In this document: in pieces, positions 1 to 8,280 of the stretch | How positions within the stretch are numbered: the stretch's first letter is position 1 | Layout of the letters: every line of letters begins with the position of its first letter | Notes under the pieces: generated by a model | The model's input: the letters and a program-made list of their open reading frames with translations, nothing else | The model's database searches: none | What the model was told of the DNA's origin: nothing | Assembly: GCF_004168625.1 (NCBI RefSeq) | Contig: NZ_SDWW01000004.1 | Location: 1-64,000, forward strand | Source: Pengzhenrongella frigida | GTDB lineage: Bacteria > Actinomycetota > Actinomycetes > Actinomycetales > Cellulomonadaceae | Direction of reading: 5' to 3' | DNA: 64,000 nt | Position numbers and translations under genes: made by a program

Positions 1-82
1 AATCGTTCCAGGTCAGGAGCACTTTTCACGTCATCGACACGACCTCACGCCACCGCGCCATGAAAGCGCGAGGCTAGGAGCG

Positions 83-1600
83 ATGGGACTCGTGGCCACC
101 TTCATGGGCGTATTGGGAGCGATCCGAATCGCGGACCTTGCCGCGGGAGAGGCCCGGCTGTACACCGAGCATGTGGAGCCGCTCGTCGAACTGGGCGTGG
201 TCCAGCGCACGATCCAGGGCAGCCGGGTCCGCGCGAACGCCCTGTTGGCGGCGGGCGATGACGAGCGCCTTGAGCTGCGCGCGGAACTCCTCAGCCGACA
301 GGCAGATCTGACCGAACTGGTCGGGGCCTACCGGCCGGCGGCGATCGATGCGGGCAATGTCGACACCTTCCTCACGGAGGTGGTGGCATTCCACGAGGCC
401 GTTGACGGCGAGTTCTTCGCCGCGTCGGCGGCCGGTGACATCACCGAGGTCGGGCGCCTGTATGCCGAGGTCGTCTATGTCCACGCCGATGCCGCTTTGG
501 ACGCGCTCGAGGCCGAGACGACCGCACAGTCAGACGCTGCGGCGCAGGAGAGCGAGGCGGGTGCCGCGGCGGCTCGGAGCGCTCGCACGATGCTGATCGC
601 CTCTCTCGCGGCGGGGCTTGCCATATCGATCTTGATCGCGATCGTGGTCATGCGGCAGATTGGCGGGACCATTCGCTCGGTTGGGCGCTCGCTCGACGCG
701 ATCGCCTCAGGCGACTTGACGCTTGACCCAGAGGTCAGCTCTGCCGACGAGCTTGGTCGGATGGCGAGCGCACTCGCGCAGGCACAGGTCTCGCTCCGAG
801 CGACCTTGAGCGGGGTCGGAGAGACGGCGCAGACGGTAGCGGCGGCGGAGGAGCTGTCCGCGGCGAACACGCAGGTCGCGGCCGGGTCGGAGGAGACCAG
901 CGTGCAGGCCGGGGTGGTGGCGGCGGCTGCGGAGCAGGTGTCGAGGAACGTGCAGACGGTGGCCGCGGGTGCGGAGCAGATGGGGGCGTCGATCCGCGAG
1001 ATCGCGCAGAACGCGAACGAGGCAGCAAAGGTCGCGACGAAGGCGACCGGAGTGGTCGCGGCCACGAACGACACGATCGCCAAGCTCGGCGTCAGCAGCC
1101 AGGAGATCGGCACCGTGGTCAAGCAGATCACGAGCATCGCGGAGCAGACCAACCTGCTCGCGTTGAACGCGACGATCGAGGCGGCGCGTGCGGGCGAGGC
1201 AGGTAAGGGGTTCGCGGTCGTGGCCGGGGAGGTCAAGGAGCTGGCGCGGGAGACGGCACGGGCGACGGAGGAGATCACCCGGCGGGTGGAGGCCATCCAG
1301 GTGGACACCACCGGTGCGGTCGAGGCGATCGAGGAGATCAGCGCGATCATCGCGAGCATCAACGACTACCAGCTCACCATCGCCAGCGCGGTGGAGGAGC
1401 AGACGGCCACGACGAACGAGATGTCCCGGTCGGTGACCGAGGCTGCGACCGGGTCCAGCGAGATCGCGTCCAACATCTCGGGTGTCGCCTCCGGCGCGGC
1501 CTCCTCGAGCGAGGTGCTCGTGGAGATGGGCGGCTCCGTGAGCGAGCTCGCCCGCCTGTCAGCCGACCTGCGCGGCCGGCTGGGTGCATTCACCTACTGA
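83..1600 (+). CDS. Methyl-accepting chemotaxis protein (MCP 1)
   Basis: Transmembrane chemoreceptor feeding CheA/CheW, 505 aa. A short hydrophobic N-terminus (about residues 2-14) precedes a helical periplasmic region like the four-helix-bundle MCP sensors. TM2 is at about 170-190, followed by HAMP and a long cytoplasmic signalling helix with the conserved hairpin tip near residues 354-385 ([20 protein letters not shown]). The start is chosen at ATG 83 because of the upstream AGGAG. The frame is open to the left window edge, but the upstream codons have poor third-position G/C. TM1 is unusually short, so a start outside the window is possible. The signalling half closely resembles the second MCP at 52940. 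Ligand unknown. The first third of the gene has fewer G/C-ending codons than most of the window. Confidence 0.9.
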   Translation: MGLVATFMGVLGAIRIADLAAGEARLYTEHVEPLVELGVVQRTIQGSRVRANALLAAGDDERLELRAELLSRQADLTELVGAYRPAAIDAGNVDTFLTEVVAFHEAVDGEFFAASAAGDITEVGRLYAEVVYVHADAALDALEAETTAQSDAAAQESEAGAAAARSARTMLIASLAAGLAISILIAIVVMRQIGGTIRSVGRSLDAIASGDLTLDPEVSSADELGRMASALAQAQVSLRATLSGVGETAQTVAAAEELSAANTQVAAGSEETSVQAGVVAAAAEQVSRNVQTVAAGAEQMGASIREIAQNANEAAKVATKATGVVAATNDTIAKLGVSSQEIGTVVKQITSIAEQTNLLALNATIEAARAGEAGKGFAVVAGEVKELARETARATEEITRRVEAIQVDTTGAVEAIEEISAIIASINDYQLTIASAVEEQTATTNEMSRSVTEAATGSSEIASNISGVASGAASSSEVLVEMGGSVSELARLSADLRGRLGAFTY

Positions 1601-2254
1601 GCCTGTTCGCACGGGCGAAGGCGGGAAGGGGGTGTGCAGAACTCGAAGGTAGCCATTCCCGTCATCGTGTCGGCCTCGTGGTCCACGACAGACGACCACG
1701 CAAGATCAAGCCCCACCCGAAGGTCCGTGCGGCTGGGGTCGGATCGCGCTGGATGTCGCGTCGGATGTCGGTGCGGGGATGCGGGCGCGCGGGGTGGGCA
1801 AGTATTGGGCACTTTGGTGTCGTGAGACGCCTCGATCGGCTCGATCTTGCACTAGAGACTTCGATGGCGCTTGCCACGCAACGTTCACCTCGCCCAGCCA
1901 TTCGCCCAGTTCAGGCGGCTAAAACTTCGAGTCGCCACGATTCCTCGTGGGTTGGAGATCATTCCCCTGGATTCACGGGGTCAGGGGTTCGAGTCCCCTC
2001 AGCTCCACCGAGGTAGCAGTTCGCAGGGCCCAGGCCGTGTCTGAGTCTCCGAGTTTGGGGGCAAGGGCATGGCCTGTGGTGTTTGTCGGGCACGACCCGA
2101 TCTCGGCGCGTCTCGACGTGTGGTGGTGCGCGCCGCGCACCTGAGGGTCCTGGACACGCACGACACCTCCCTGCGCGTCCTCGCGGTGCTGTCGCTGCCC
2201 GGAGGTCGCCGAGCTGCTCCACGTCACCGCGCAGGCGCTGTACGAGCTCATGTC
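1601..2254. other. Gene-poor stretch with integration scar
   Basis: I see no convincing protein gene here. The short open frames lack normal third-position G/C bias, and several read through a tmRNA-like sequence, giving the familiar false peptides of the RGLEPLTP kind. The stretch holds the tmRNA 3'-end fragment at 1959-2009 and an excisionase-like remnant around 2202-2258, both listed separately. The rest looks like degenerate or non-coding accessory DNA. Confidence 0.6.
1959..2009 (+). ncRNA. tmRNA (ssrA) 3'-end fragment, likely att site
   Basis: Positions 1983-1999 form a perfect T-arm: AGGGG, loop TTCGAGT, CCCCT. It is followed by CAGCTCC and ACC (2000-2009), the 3' acceptor strand of bacterial tmRNA, which pairs with a 5' GGGGCTG. 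No 5' acceptor strand, tag-peptide frame or pseudoknot region lies in the 370 nt upstream, so this is only the tail of the gene. Integrative elements that use ssrA commonly leave such a duplicated tail. A fragment of a tRNA with the same acceptor stem is the alternative. Confidence 0.6.
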
Positions 2255-2258
2255 CTAG
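2199..2258 (+). pseudogene. Excisionase-like helix-turn-helix remnant
   Basis: One frame reads EVAELLHVTAQALYELMS and then a stop (TAG at 2256). This resembles the MerR-like helix-turn-helix of phage and plasmid excisionases (usual form EVAELLGVSRxTVYRLM). No start codon, upstream domain or DNA-contacting tail is present, so at most a decayed fragment remains. Its place just after the tmRNA tail fits past integration and excision, but the match is short. Confidence 0.3.
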
Positions 2259-3292
2259 GACCTCGGCGGCGCGGACGTCTCCCGAATGATGAGCTCACCT
2301 GGGGCGCAGCTGGTGCCTTGGGCTCGCTGGAGAAGCTTCAACGAGGCCAGCCGTCCCATCTCGCGCGTCGGGATCCGCACGGTCGTCAAGCGCGGGAAGA
2401 CGCGGGTGGCGATGCTGAAGTCGTCGAAGCCGACGACGGTGAGATCGTTGGGAACACGCAAACCGGCTCGCTGCGCCGCTTGCATGACCCCCACCGCCAT
2501 CTCGTCGTTGGCGGCGAACACGGCGGTCGGCGGCTGAGGTCCGCCCAGCAGTGACTCACCGGCCGCCAACCCCGAGGCGAAGGTGTACTCGCCCCCTTTG
2601 ATCAGGCTGGGCGCAAGGGCCGCCCCGAATCCCTCGAGGGTGGCGAGGAAGCCCGACTGTCGCTCTCGGGCTGAAAGGAATGACGGCGGGCCGGCCACCA
2701 TTGCGATCTCACGGTGACCCAACGCGTAGAGGTGTTCTGCTGCGAGTCCCGCCGCCGCCCGATCGCCGCCCACCACGCTCCGGGGACGGGTGTCCAGCGC
2801 CTTCGCGGCCACCCGGACGTAGGGGACACCAAGGTCCTCCATGAGGGGCCGTATGCGGCGGTCCTCCGAGACGGACGAGGTGAACACGACTCCGTCCAAG
2901 CGGTGCCGGTCCACGAAGCTCCGCAGGCGGTCGAGGAACTGCGGGTCGTCGCGCTGCATCGGGAAGCTGACCAGCGCGTGGCCTGTCTCTTCGAGGGCGT
3001 CCAACAACCCCTGCTGCATCAGCATCAGGTACTCGGGGTTGGGGTTGTTGAACACATGAGCGATCAGGAAGGCCCGCCCGGTGGCCAGCCCCTGAGCCTG
3101 CGCCCGTGGGGTGTATCCGTGCTGCTCGATCAGCTCTTGAATCCGGAGCCGGGTCTGCTCGCCCACCCCTGGCAGTCCGTTCACGACAAGTGACACCGAC
3201 TTGCTCGACACGCCTGCCAGTGCGGCGATATCGCGCATCGTGAGGCCGCCGCGCCGCCGGTCCGTCCGCTCGTCGTCATGCGTCGACGTCAT
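2255..3292 (-). CDS. LacI-family transcriptional regulator
   Basis: 345-aa repressor. The N-terminal HTH (TMRDIAALAGVSSKSVSLVVNG, about residues 18-39) and hinge are followed by a periplasmic-binding-protein-like effector domain ending in RETSAPPRS. The start is ATG 3292 with a weak purine-rich stretch upstream; an in-frame ATG just before MRDIAAL is an alternative, and the longer frame to 3475 runs over the operators and is not credible. It is divergent from the hydratase-MFS operon. Two palindromes in the shared gap (3362-3373 and 3385-3398) are the obvious targets, so the effector is probably the sugar acid, or a derivative of it, that the operon handles. Confidence 0.92.
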   Translation of the reverse strand: MTSTHDDERTDRRRGGLTMRDIAALAGVSSKSVSLVVNGLPGVGEQTRLRIQELIEQHGYTPRAQAQGLATGRAFLIAHVFNNPNPEYLMLMQQGLLDALEETGHALVSFPMQRDDPQFLDRLRSFVDRHRLDGVVFTSSVSEDRRIRPLMEDLGVPYVRVAAKALDTRPRSVVGGDRAAAGLAAEHLYALGHREIAMVAGPPSFLSARERQSGFLATLEGFGAALAPSLIKGGEYTFASGLAAGESLLGGPQPPTAVFAANDEMAVGVMQAAQRAGLRVPNDLTVVGFDDFSIATRVFPRLTTVRIPTREMGRLASLKLLQRAQGTSCAPGELIIRETSAPPRS

Positions 3293-3361
3293 CCCACTCA
3301 CTTCCCGTGCAAACGCCGTGCGGCGTCCCAGCAGCCTACCCAGTCCGAGGATCCGAGTTGC

Positions 3362-3373
3362 GTAACCGGTTAC
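3362..3373. promoter_or_regulatory. LacI operator 1
   Basis: Perfect 12-bp palindrome GTAACCGGTTAC with the central CG typical of LacI-family operators. It lies 44 bp before the hydratase start and 70 bp before the lacI-type start, so binding could control both genes. Confidence 0.75.
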
Positions 3374-3384
3374 TCCACTACTAC

Positions 3385-3398
3385 GGTAACCGCTTACC
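3385..3398. promoter_or_regulatory. LacI operator 2
   Basis: GGTAACCGCTTACC, with 5-bp perfect arms (GGTAA/TTACC) and near-identity to operator 1. The centre-to-centre distance to operator 1 is 24 bp, a little over two helical turns, which suits cooperative binding. It sits 19 bp from the hydratase ATG. Confidence 0.7.
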
Positions 3399-3416
3399 CG
3401 ACAGAAGGGGAGGCAC

Positions 3417-4271
3417 ATGGACGTGCTCAAGGCAACCGAGATCGCGAGGGCGTTGGTATCCGCCCGCCGACGCACGACTCACTTGATGAGCTACCCGGGG
3501 GAGATCCCGGCCACCCTCGAAGAGGCGTACCAGGTTCAGGACCTCGCCATCGCGATGTGCGGGGAGCAGGTGCGGGGCTGGAAGGTCGGGCTGGTCCAAC
3601 CCGCGTGGCGGGATGTCGCCGGTGTGGAACGCCTGGTGGGGCCGATCTTCGCGCCCAACGTGTGGACGAAGTCCACGGACGGCACCACGCCCCTGCCGGT
3701 GATCGTCGGCGGCACCGCGTGTGTCGAAGCCGAGATCGTCCTGGAGGTGGGAGTCGACATCGAGCCCGGGGCGAGGGCCTGGTCGCTCGAGGACGCTCGC
3801 CGGTGCCTCGCCGGGCTGCATCCGGCCGTGGAGCTGGCGGGCAGCCCGGTGGCCGGCCTCAACGCACTCGGCCCGATCGCTGTGGCGTCCGACTTCGGCA
3901 ACAACGCGGGCCTCCTCGTCGGACCATCGGCGGACGTCGACCCCGACACCTGGGCCTCGATGCGGTGTCACACCTGGGTGGACGGCGAGCTGGTGGGCTC
4001 AGCCCCCGTCTCGACCATTCCCGGGGGGCCGCTGGAGGCCTTCCGGTTCGCGCTCGAGACGATCACGGCGCGCGGGCGCGGCCTCACTGCGGGTGACCTG
4101 ATCGCCACCGGTGCCGTGACCGGCGTCCACGACGTCGTCGCGGGGCAGAGCGCACACATCGAGTTCGGGGACATGTTCGACGTCGACATCGCCTTCGTCG
4201 ACGGATCCCGTCCGGGCGAGAGCCCTCGGACGCCATCAAGCCTTTGTGCAACGACGCACGGGAAGAACTGA
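3417..4271 (+). CDS. 2-keto-4-pentenoate hydratase / FAH-family protein
   Basis: 284-aa protein of the fumarylacetoacetate hydrolase superfamily, closest in pattern to MhpD/HpcG hydratases, which hydrate 2-oxo-alkenoates with a divalent metal. Family signs are the GWKVGL segment near residue 58, the acidic metal-binding run CVEAEIVLEVGVDI near 101-114, HPAVELAGSPV, and the late ATGAVTGVHDVVAGQ. A good ribosome site (AGGGGAGG) precedes ATG 3417. It is the first gene of an operon with the MFS gene 9 bp downstream, under the LacI operators. The hexuronate-type transporter suggests a sugar-acid substrate rather than an aromatic meta-cleavage product. Exact substrate unknown. Confidence 0.8.
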   Translation: MDVLKATEIARALVSARRRTTHLMSYPGEIPATLEEAYQVQDLAIAMCGEQVRGWKVGLVQPAWRDVAGVERLVGPIFAPNVWTKSTDGTTPLPVIVGGTACVEAEIVLEVGVDIEPGARAWSLEDARRCLAGLHPAVELAGSPVAGLNALGPIAVASDFGNNAGLLVGPSADVDPDTWASMRCHTWVDGELVGSAPVSTIPGGPLEAFRFALETITARGRGLTAGDLIATGAVTGVHDVVAGQSAHIEFGDMFDVDIAFVDGSRPGESPRTPSSLCATTHGKN

Positions 4272-4280
4272 AAGGGTGAA

Positions 4281-5591
4281 ATGAGCAGAACGCTTGAAGA
4301 AACCGCGGTCTCGACCGCCACGGAGCGCATGTCGCGATACCGGTGGGTCATTGTGGGGCTGTTGTTCGCCGCCATGGTGATCAACTATGTGGACCGGCAG
4401 ACGCTCGGCCTGTTGAAGGCCGACCTGTCCAACGAGTTCGGCTGGTCGGAGCAGGACTACGCCCGGGCGATCATGTGGTTCCAGGCCGCCTACGCCGCCT
4501 CCTACCTGGTCTGGGGCAGGGTCATCGACCGTGTCGGCGCCCGCTGGGGCCTGGGGGTCGCGTTCGCCATCTGGCAGGTCGCACACATCATGCACGCCGG
4601 CATGCGTGGCCTTTCCGGTTTCATCTTTGCCCGGTTCATCCTCGGTCTGGGTGAGGGTGGCGGGTTCCCCGGCAGCATCAAGGCCGTCACCGAGTGGTTC
4701 CCGAAGAAGGAACGAGCGTTCGCCACCGGACTGTTCAACGCCGGCACCAACGTGGGCGCAATCGTCACTCCGCTCGTTGTGCCGATGATCGTGCTCGCCT
4801 GGGGTTGGGAGGCCGCATTCGTCGTCACCGGCGTCGCGGGCCTGATCTGGTTGCCGATCTGGTTCCTGATGTACCGCCGGCCGCAGGATCACAAGCGGGT
4901 GAACGCTGCTGAGCTGGCCCACATCACTCAGGATCCCGAAGAGGCGATCGAGAAGATCGACTGGCGGCTCATCCTCAAGCAGCGCGAGACCTGGGCGTTC
5001 GCGTTGGGCAAGTTCCTGACCGATCCGATCTGGTGGATGTTCCTGTTCTGGCTGCCCGACTTCCTGGGTAAGGCCTACGGCCTGGATCTGAAGAGCTTCG
5101 GCCCGCCGTTGGTGGTCATCTACCTGGTCTCCGACTTCGGGAGCGTCTCCGGCGGCTGGCTGTCCGGCCGATTCATGAAGCGTGGATGGTCGATCAACCG
5201 GTCGCGCAAGACGACGATGCTGATCTGTGCGATGGCGGCTCTTCCGGTGGCCTTCGCGGGACAGTTGAGCAGCCTGTGGCTCGCTGTGGCGATCATCGGA
5301 CTCGCCACCGCCGCCCACCAGGGCTTCTCGGCCAACCTCTACACGCTGCCCAGCGATGTGTTCCCCCGGGGTGCGGTCGCCACCGTGGTGGGAATCGGTG
5401 GTGCGCTCGGCGGTGTCGGCGGCATGTTCATGTCGATCTACGCCGGCCACATCCTGGCTAGCGTCGGCAACTACACGCCGATCTTCATCGTCTGCTCGAT
5501 GGCCTACCTGATCGCGCTCAGCGTCATCCACCTGCTGATGCCTCGGATGGATCGGGTACTCACCGACAGGTCCGTCATCCCCGTCAGCTGA
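4281..5591 (+). CDS. MFS transporter, ExuT/anion:cation symporter type
   Basis: 436-aa, 12-helix major facilitator. The start (RYRWVIVGLLFAAMVINYVD near residue 17), WGRVIDRVGARWG and LGLGEGGGFPGSIKAVTEWF are typical of the hexuronate/galactonate/tartrate symporter branch, which imports sugar acids with protons. An AAGGG ribosome site precedes ATG 4281. It is the second and last gene of the LacI-controlled operon and is followed at once by a strong hairpin terminator. Its third-position G/C is visibly lower than in the housekeeping genes of the window, which supports acquisition with the hydratase. Hexuronate, galactonate or a similar acid is likely; the substrate cannot be fixed from sequence. 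Confidence 0.87.
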   Translation: MSRTLEETAVSTATERMSRYRWVIVGLLFAAMVINYVDRQTLGLLKADLSNEFGWSEQDYARAIMWFQAAYAASYLVWGRVIDRVGARWGLGVAFAIWQVAHIMHAGMRGLSGFIFARFILGLGEGGGFPGSIKAVTEWFPKKERAFATGLFNAGTNVGAIVTPLVVPMIVLAWGWEAAFVVTGVAGLIWLPIWFLMYRRPQDHKRVNAAELAHITQDPEEAIEKIDWRLILKQRETWAFALGKFLTDPIWWMFLFWLPDFLGKAYGLDLKSFGPPLVVIYLVSDFGSVSGGWLSGRFMKRGWSINRSRKTTMLICAMAALPVAFAGQLSSLWLAVAIIGLATAAHQGFSANLYTLPSDVFPRGAVATVVGIGGALGGVGGMFMSIYAGHILASVGNYTPIFIVCSMAYLIALSVIHLLMPRMDRVLTDRSVIPVS

Positions 5592-5595
5592 CCCG

Positions 5596-5628
5596 GACGC
5601 GTCGCGGGCACGCTGCCCGCGACGCGTC
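5596..5628 (+). terminator. Terminator of the LacI-controlled operon
   Basis: Perfect 15-bp stem (5596-5610 with 5614-5628) around a CGC loop, starting 4 bp after the MFS stop codon. It has no T-tract, as is usual in such high-GC genomes. Confidence 0.75.
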
Positions 5629-5740
5629 GTCGGTGTGCGGAGCGCGTCTGACCACTGGTCGGGCGCGCTTCGTCGCATCTCCGGACCGCCCGAGGCGGCG
5701 TGCCCACCCCGACCCGGTCCACCTCGCGGAACAGATCCCC

Positions 5741-5770
5741 TTGCAAAGTGATTGAGCACTCAAGTACATT
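5741..5770 (+). promoter_or_regulatory. Promoter with embedded operator for the VOC gene
   Basis: TTGCAA (5741-5746) and TACATT (5765-5770) are spaced by 18 bp like -35 and -10 boxes. Between them lies the inverted repeat TTGAG-CA-CTCAA (5752-5763). A repressor bound there would block RNA polymerase directly. The palindrome resembles MarR-type sites; no regulator gene is adjacent. Confidence 0.6.
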
Positions 5771-5797
5771 GGGAACACGCGAACCACCGGAGGAACC

Positions 5798-6712
5798 ATG
5801 ACCCAGGACACCGTCCGCTCGACCGCCGACCTGATCGCGGCCGACACCGGGCTCGACGCCGTGACCCTCCACGTCGGCGACCTCGACAGGATGACCTCGT
5901 ACTACCGGGACGTCCTCGCGCTCCAGGTGCTCGACGTCCCCGCGCCGACCGTGGGCATCCTGCCGGTCCGCGCGGCCGCGACGGTCACCCTGGGACGGGG
6001 CGGAACGCCGCTGGTCGTGCTGCGCCACACCCCGGATCTGCCCGCGGCGCGCCGCGGGCAGGCGGGCCTGTTCCACACCGCGATCCTGTTCGACGACCAG
6101 GCCGGGCTCGCGGCGACGGTCGCCTCGATCGCCACCCAGGCGCCGGGCACCTACACCGGCAGCGCCGACCACCTCGTGTCGAAGGCGTTCTACTTCACCG
6201 ACCCCGAGGGCAACGGGATCGAGCTCTACTGGGACCGCGCCCGCGCCGAGTGGGGCTGGGAGAACGGTCGCGTGACGATGGACTCGCTGCGCCTCGACCC
6301 GAACGAGTTCCTGCGCGAGCACCTCAGCGAGTCCGCCGCCGACCAGTCCGGCGCGGGCGACGCCGTCGTCGGCCATGTCCATCTTCAGGTCGGCAACGTC
6401 CCGAGCGCCCGGGCGTTCTACGTCGATGCGCTGGGGTTCGAGGTCACCGCGTCCTGGCACGGCGCGCTGTTCGTCGCTGCGGGCGGGTACCACCACCACC
6501 TTGCGATGAACACGTGGAACAGCGCGGGCGCCGGACCGCGCGCCTCCGCCCTCGGCCTGGGCGAGGTCGCCATCCGCGTCCCCGCCGCCGACGACGTCGC
6601 GGCGCTGGCCGGGCGGCTCGCGCACCACGGCGTGGCCGTGGCCGACGACGGCGCCACGCTCAGCTTCGAGGACCCGTGGCGCAACCTGATCAAGGTCACC
6701 GCGGACCACTGA
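5798..6712 (+). CDS. VOC-family dioxygenase (CatE-like)
   Basis: 304-aa vicinal-oxygen-chelate protein with two glyoxalase/dioxygenase modules (about residues 18-145 and 185-300). Metal-ligand candidates are His in VTLHVGDLDRM, Glu in EGNGIELYWDR and the second-module His in HVHLQVGNV. The two-module arrangement, GLFHTAILF and the DHLVSKAFYFTDPEGN segment match CatE-type extradiol (catechol 2,3-) dioxygenases; a glyoxalase or another VOC role cannot be excluded. An AGGAGG-like ribosome site precedes ATG 5798. The promoter carries an operator in its spacer, so it is probably induced by an aromatic or oxidative signal. No other aromatic catabolism genes are nearby. Confidence 0.8.
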   Translation: MTQDTVRSTADLIAADTGLDAVTLHVGDLDRMTSYYRDVLALQVLDVPAPTVGILPVRAAATVTLGRGGTPLVVLRHTPDLPAARRGQAGLFHTAILFDDQAGLAATVASIATQAPGTYTGSADHLVSKAFYFTDPEGNGIELYWDRARAEWGWENGRVTMDSLRLDPNEFLREHLSESAADQSGAGDAVVGHVHLQVGNVPSARAFYVDALGFEVTASWHGALFVAAGGYHHHLAMNTWNSAGAGPRASALGLGEVAIRVPAADDVAALAGRLAHHGVAVADDGATLSFEDPWRNLIKVTADH

Positions 6713-6722
6713 GTCGCACGGC

Positions 6723-8261
6723 TCAGCGCAACCAGCGCCGCTTCCCCCGGGCCGACATGCGGCGCCAGGCCCGGGGCAGCTGCGCCTCGAGAGCCGCGGC
6801 GTGCGCCTGCTCGAGCGCATGGAGCCGGCCGTAGGTGAACGCGCTCTCGCCGGCGAGCTGGGCCTGCGATCCGACCCGGAGCAGGACGGATCGCAGCTCG
6901 ACGGAGTCGTGGTGGTCGCCGAGCAGGGTCTGCAGGTCCTTGGCGGCGCGGGCGAACTTCTCGGCCGGTCGACCCAGCACCGGGGACACGGCCTCGGCGG
7001 CGTACCGGGCGCGCTTGGCTGCCTTGCGGGTCTCGTGCAGGTGCTCGTCCCGGCGCGGGCCGGGTGGCGCCTTGGTGGCCGCCCGGAACGCGCGCTCCAG
7101 CCGCTTCCACTCGCGCCGCACCCGGGCCGGCAGGACCTTCCGGGCAGGCCCGCGGGCCGCGGCGGCGAGCGGCGGGGCGTCCGCCAGGTCGTCCAGCGTG
7201 TCGAGAAGTCGGAAGTACCGGGCCGAGTCGAGCTCGGTGAGGGCGTGGTCGTGCGCTGCGCGGTACGCGTCGGCGCGGTCGGCGTCGAGGCGTTCGCCGA
7301 CCGGCCCGGCAACGAGCTCCGCGGGCTCCGCCGCCACCAGCTCGGCCAGGCGGGCGCGGGCCACCTCCGCGTCCCGGGCGACCCCCAGGAGCTCGCCGAG
7401 CCAGCCCAGCTCCGCGCGCAGGTGCTCGCCGGTGTCGCCGCTGAGCAGCGGGCGGAAGGTCGCCAGCGCGCTGCGCAGCTGGCGGGTGGACACCCGCATC
7501 TGGTGCACCGCATCCGGCTCGTCGCGCCGGACCTGCGGGTCTCGGGTGAGCAGGTTGTCGCGCTGGGCGCGCAGATGGTCGCGGAGCGCCGCGCCGGCCG
7601 TCCCGGCCGCGGGGACCGCCTGCCGGTCCTGCTCGGCGGGGTCCGGCAACCGGTCACCCAGGGCCCGGGCCAGCTTCGACGAGTGGGCGGGCATGGCGCC
7701 GTCGGCGGCCTGGAGGAGGTCCACCGCGGCCGCGAGGAGGTCGAGGTCACCTTCGACGAGCTCGAGCTCCCACTCGCGCCAGGTGTCGAGGATCTCGTCG
7801 CGGGCGGCCGGGGAACGAGCGGTGACCGAGTCGTCGGCCAGCTCCGCGAGCACGCGGCCGGCCCGGTCGCGCAGCACCCGCACGGTGCGGCGGGTGTGCA
7901 GCACGACGACGGGCTCGATCGGGGCCGTGCGGACCCGGGCGGCGACGGCCGCGGCGATCTCGGCGGGCACCGGGTCGGCGGCGGGGTCGTCCGCGGACCC
8001 GAGGGCGACGCCGAGCTCGATCCGCTCCTGCGCCGAGACGGGCAGCTTCAGGTGCCACCCGGCGTCGGTGCCGCCGGTGCGCCGGCGCAGCGTGATCCTG
8101 GCGCGGGCGAGGCGCAGGTCGGGGGTGTCCAGGTAGACGGCCTCGAGCGTGAACGTGGCCGGGGCGTCGATCGTGGCGACTCCGGCAAGGGCGGCGAGGT
8201 CCGGCAGCACCGCATCGGGCGCCACCTCGAGCTTGGCCTCGATCTCCCGATGCGTCTTCAT
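6723..8261 (-). CDS. CYTH and CHAD domain protein
   Basis: 512 aa. The N-terminal CYTH domain (about 1-200) begins MKTHREIEAKLEV, the ExExK motif of triphosphate-tunnel enzymes, and continues with basic strands such as ARITLRRRTGG. The C-terminal CHAD domain (about 220-512) is helical with paired conserved histidines (VHQMRVSTRQLRS, HLHETRKAAKRARY). CYTH enzymes hydrolyse inorganic triphosphate or thiamine triphosphate, and CHAD domains bind polyphosphate, so a polyphosphate-linked role is likely. ATG 8261 is chosen because CYTH begins exactly there; the longer frame overlaps the GST gene. Convergent with the VOC gene, with a 10-bp gap. Confidence 0.88.
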   Translation of the reverse strand: MKTHREIEAKLEVAPDAVLPDLAALAGVATIDAPATFTLEAVYLDTPDLRLARARITLRRRTGGTDAGWHLKLPVSAQERIELGVALGSADDPAADPVPAEIAAAVAARVRTAPIEPVVVLHTRRTVRVLRDRAGRVLAELADDSVTARSPAARDEILDTWREWELELVEGDLDLLAAAVDLLQAADGAMPAHSSKLARALGDRLPDPAEQDRQAVPAAGTAGAALRDHLRAQRDNLLTRDPQVRRDEPDAVHQMRVSTRQLRSALATFRPLLSGDTGEHLRAELGWLGELLGVARDAEVARARLAELVAAEPAELVAGPVGERLDADRADAYRAAHDHALTELDSARYFRLLDTLDDLADAPPLAAAARGPARKVLPARVRREWKRLERAFRAATKAPPGPRRDEHLHETRKAAKRARYAAEAVSPVLGRPAEKFARAAKDLQTLLGDHHDSVELRSVLLRVGSQAQLAGESAFTYGRLHALEQAHAAALEAQLPRAWRRMSARGKRRWLR

Positions 8262-8280
8262 CGATCCAGGTTCCCAGAGG

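Noticed and set aside
1601-2009. Complete tmRNA gene
   Set aside because: No 5' GGGGCTG strand, no tag ORF ending in an ALAA-type motif, and no pseudoknots found in the preceding 370 nt.
1678-2251. Short ORFs giving peptides such as GVRVPSAPP or RGLEPLTP
   Set aside because: These are translations of the tmRNA/tRNA T-arm region, a well-known annotation artefact.
3293-3475. Longer LacI protein starting at 3475
   Set aside because: The extra residues have no HTH homology, and the DNA holds the two operators and the divergent promoter.
5504-7750. 748-codon minus-strand frame across the MFS end and VOC gene
   Set aside because: Its product is composed of Arg/Ser/Pro runs. It crosses a strong terminator and two well-supported genes; the CYTH/CHAD gene in another frame explains the real coding signal.
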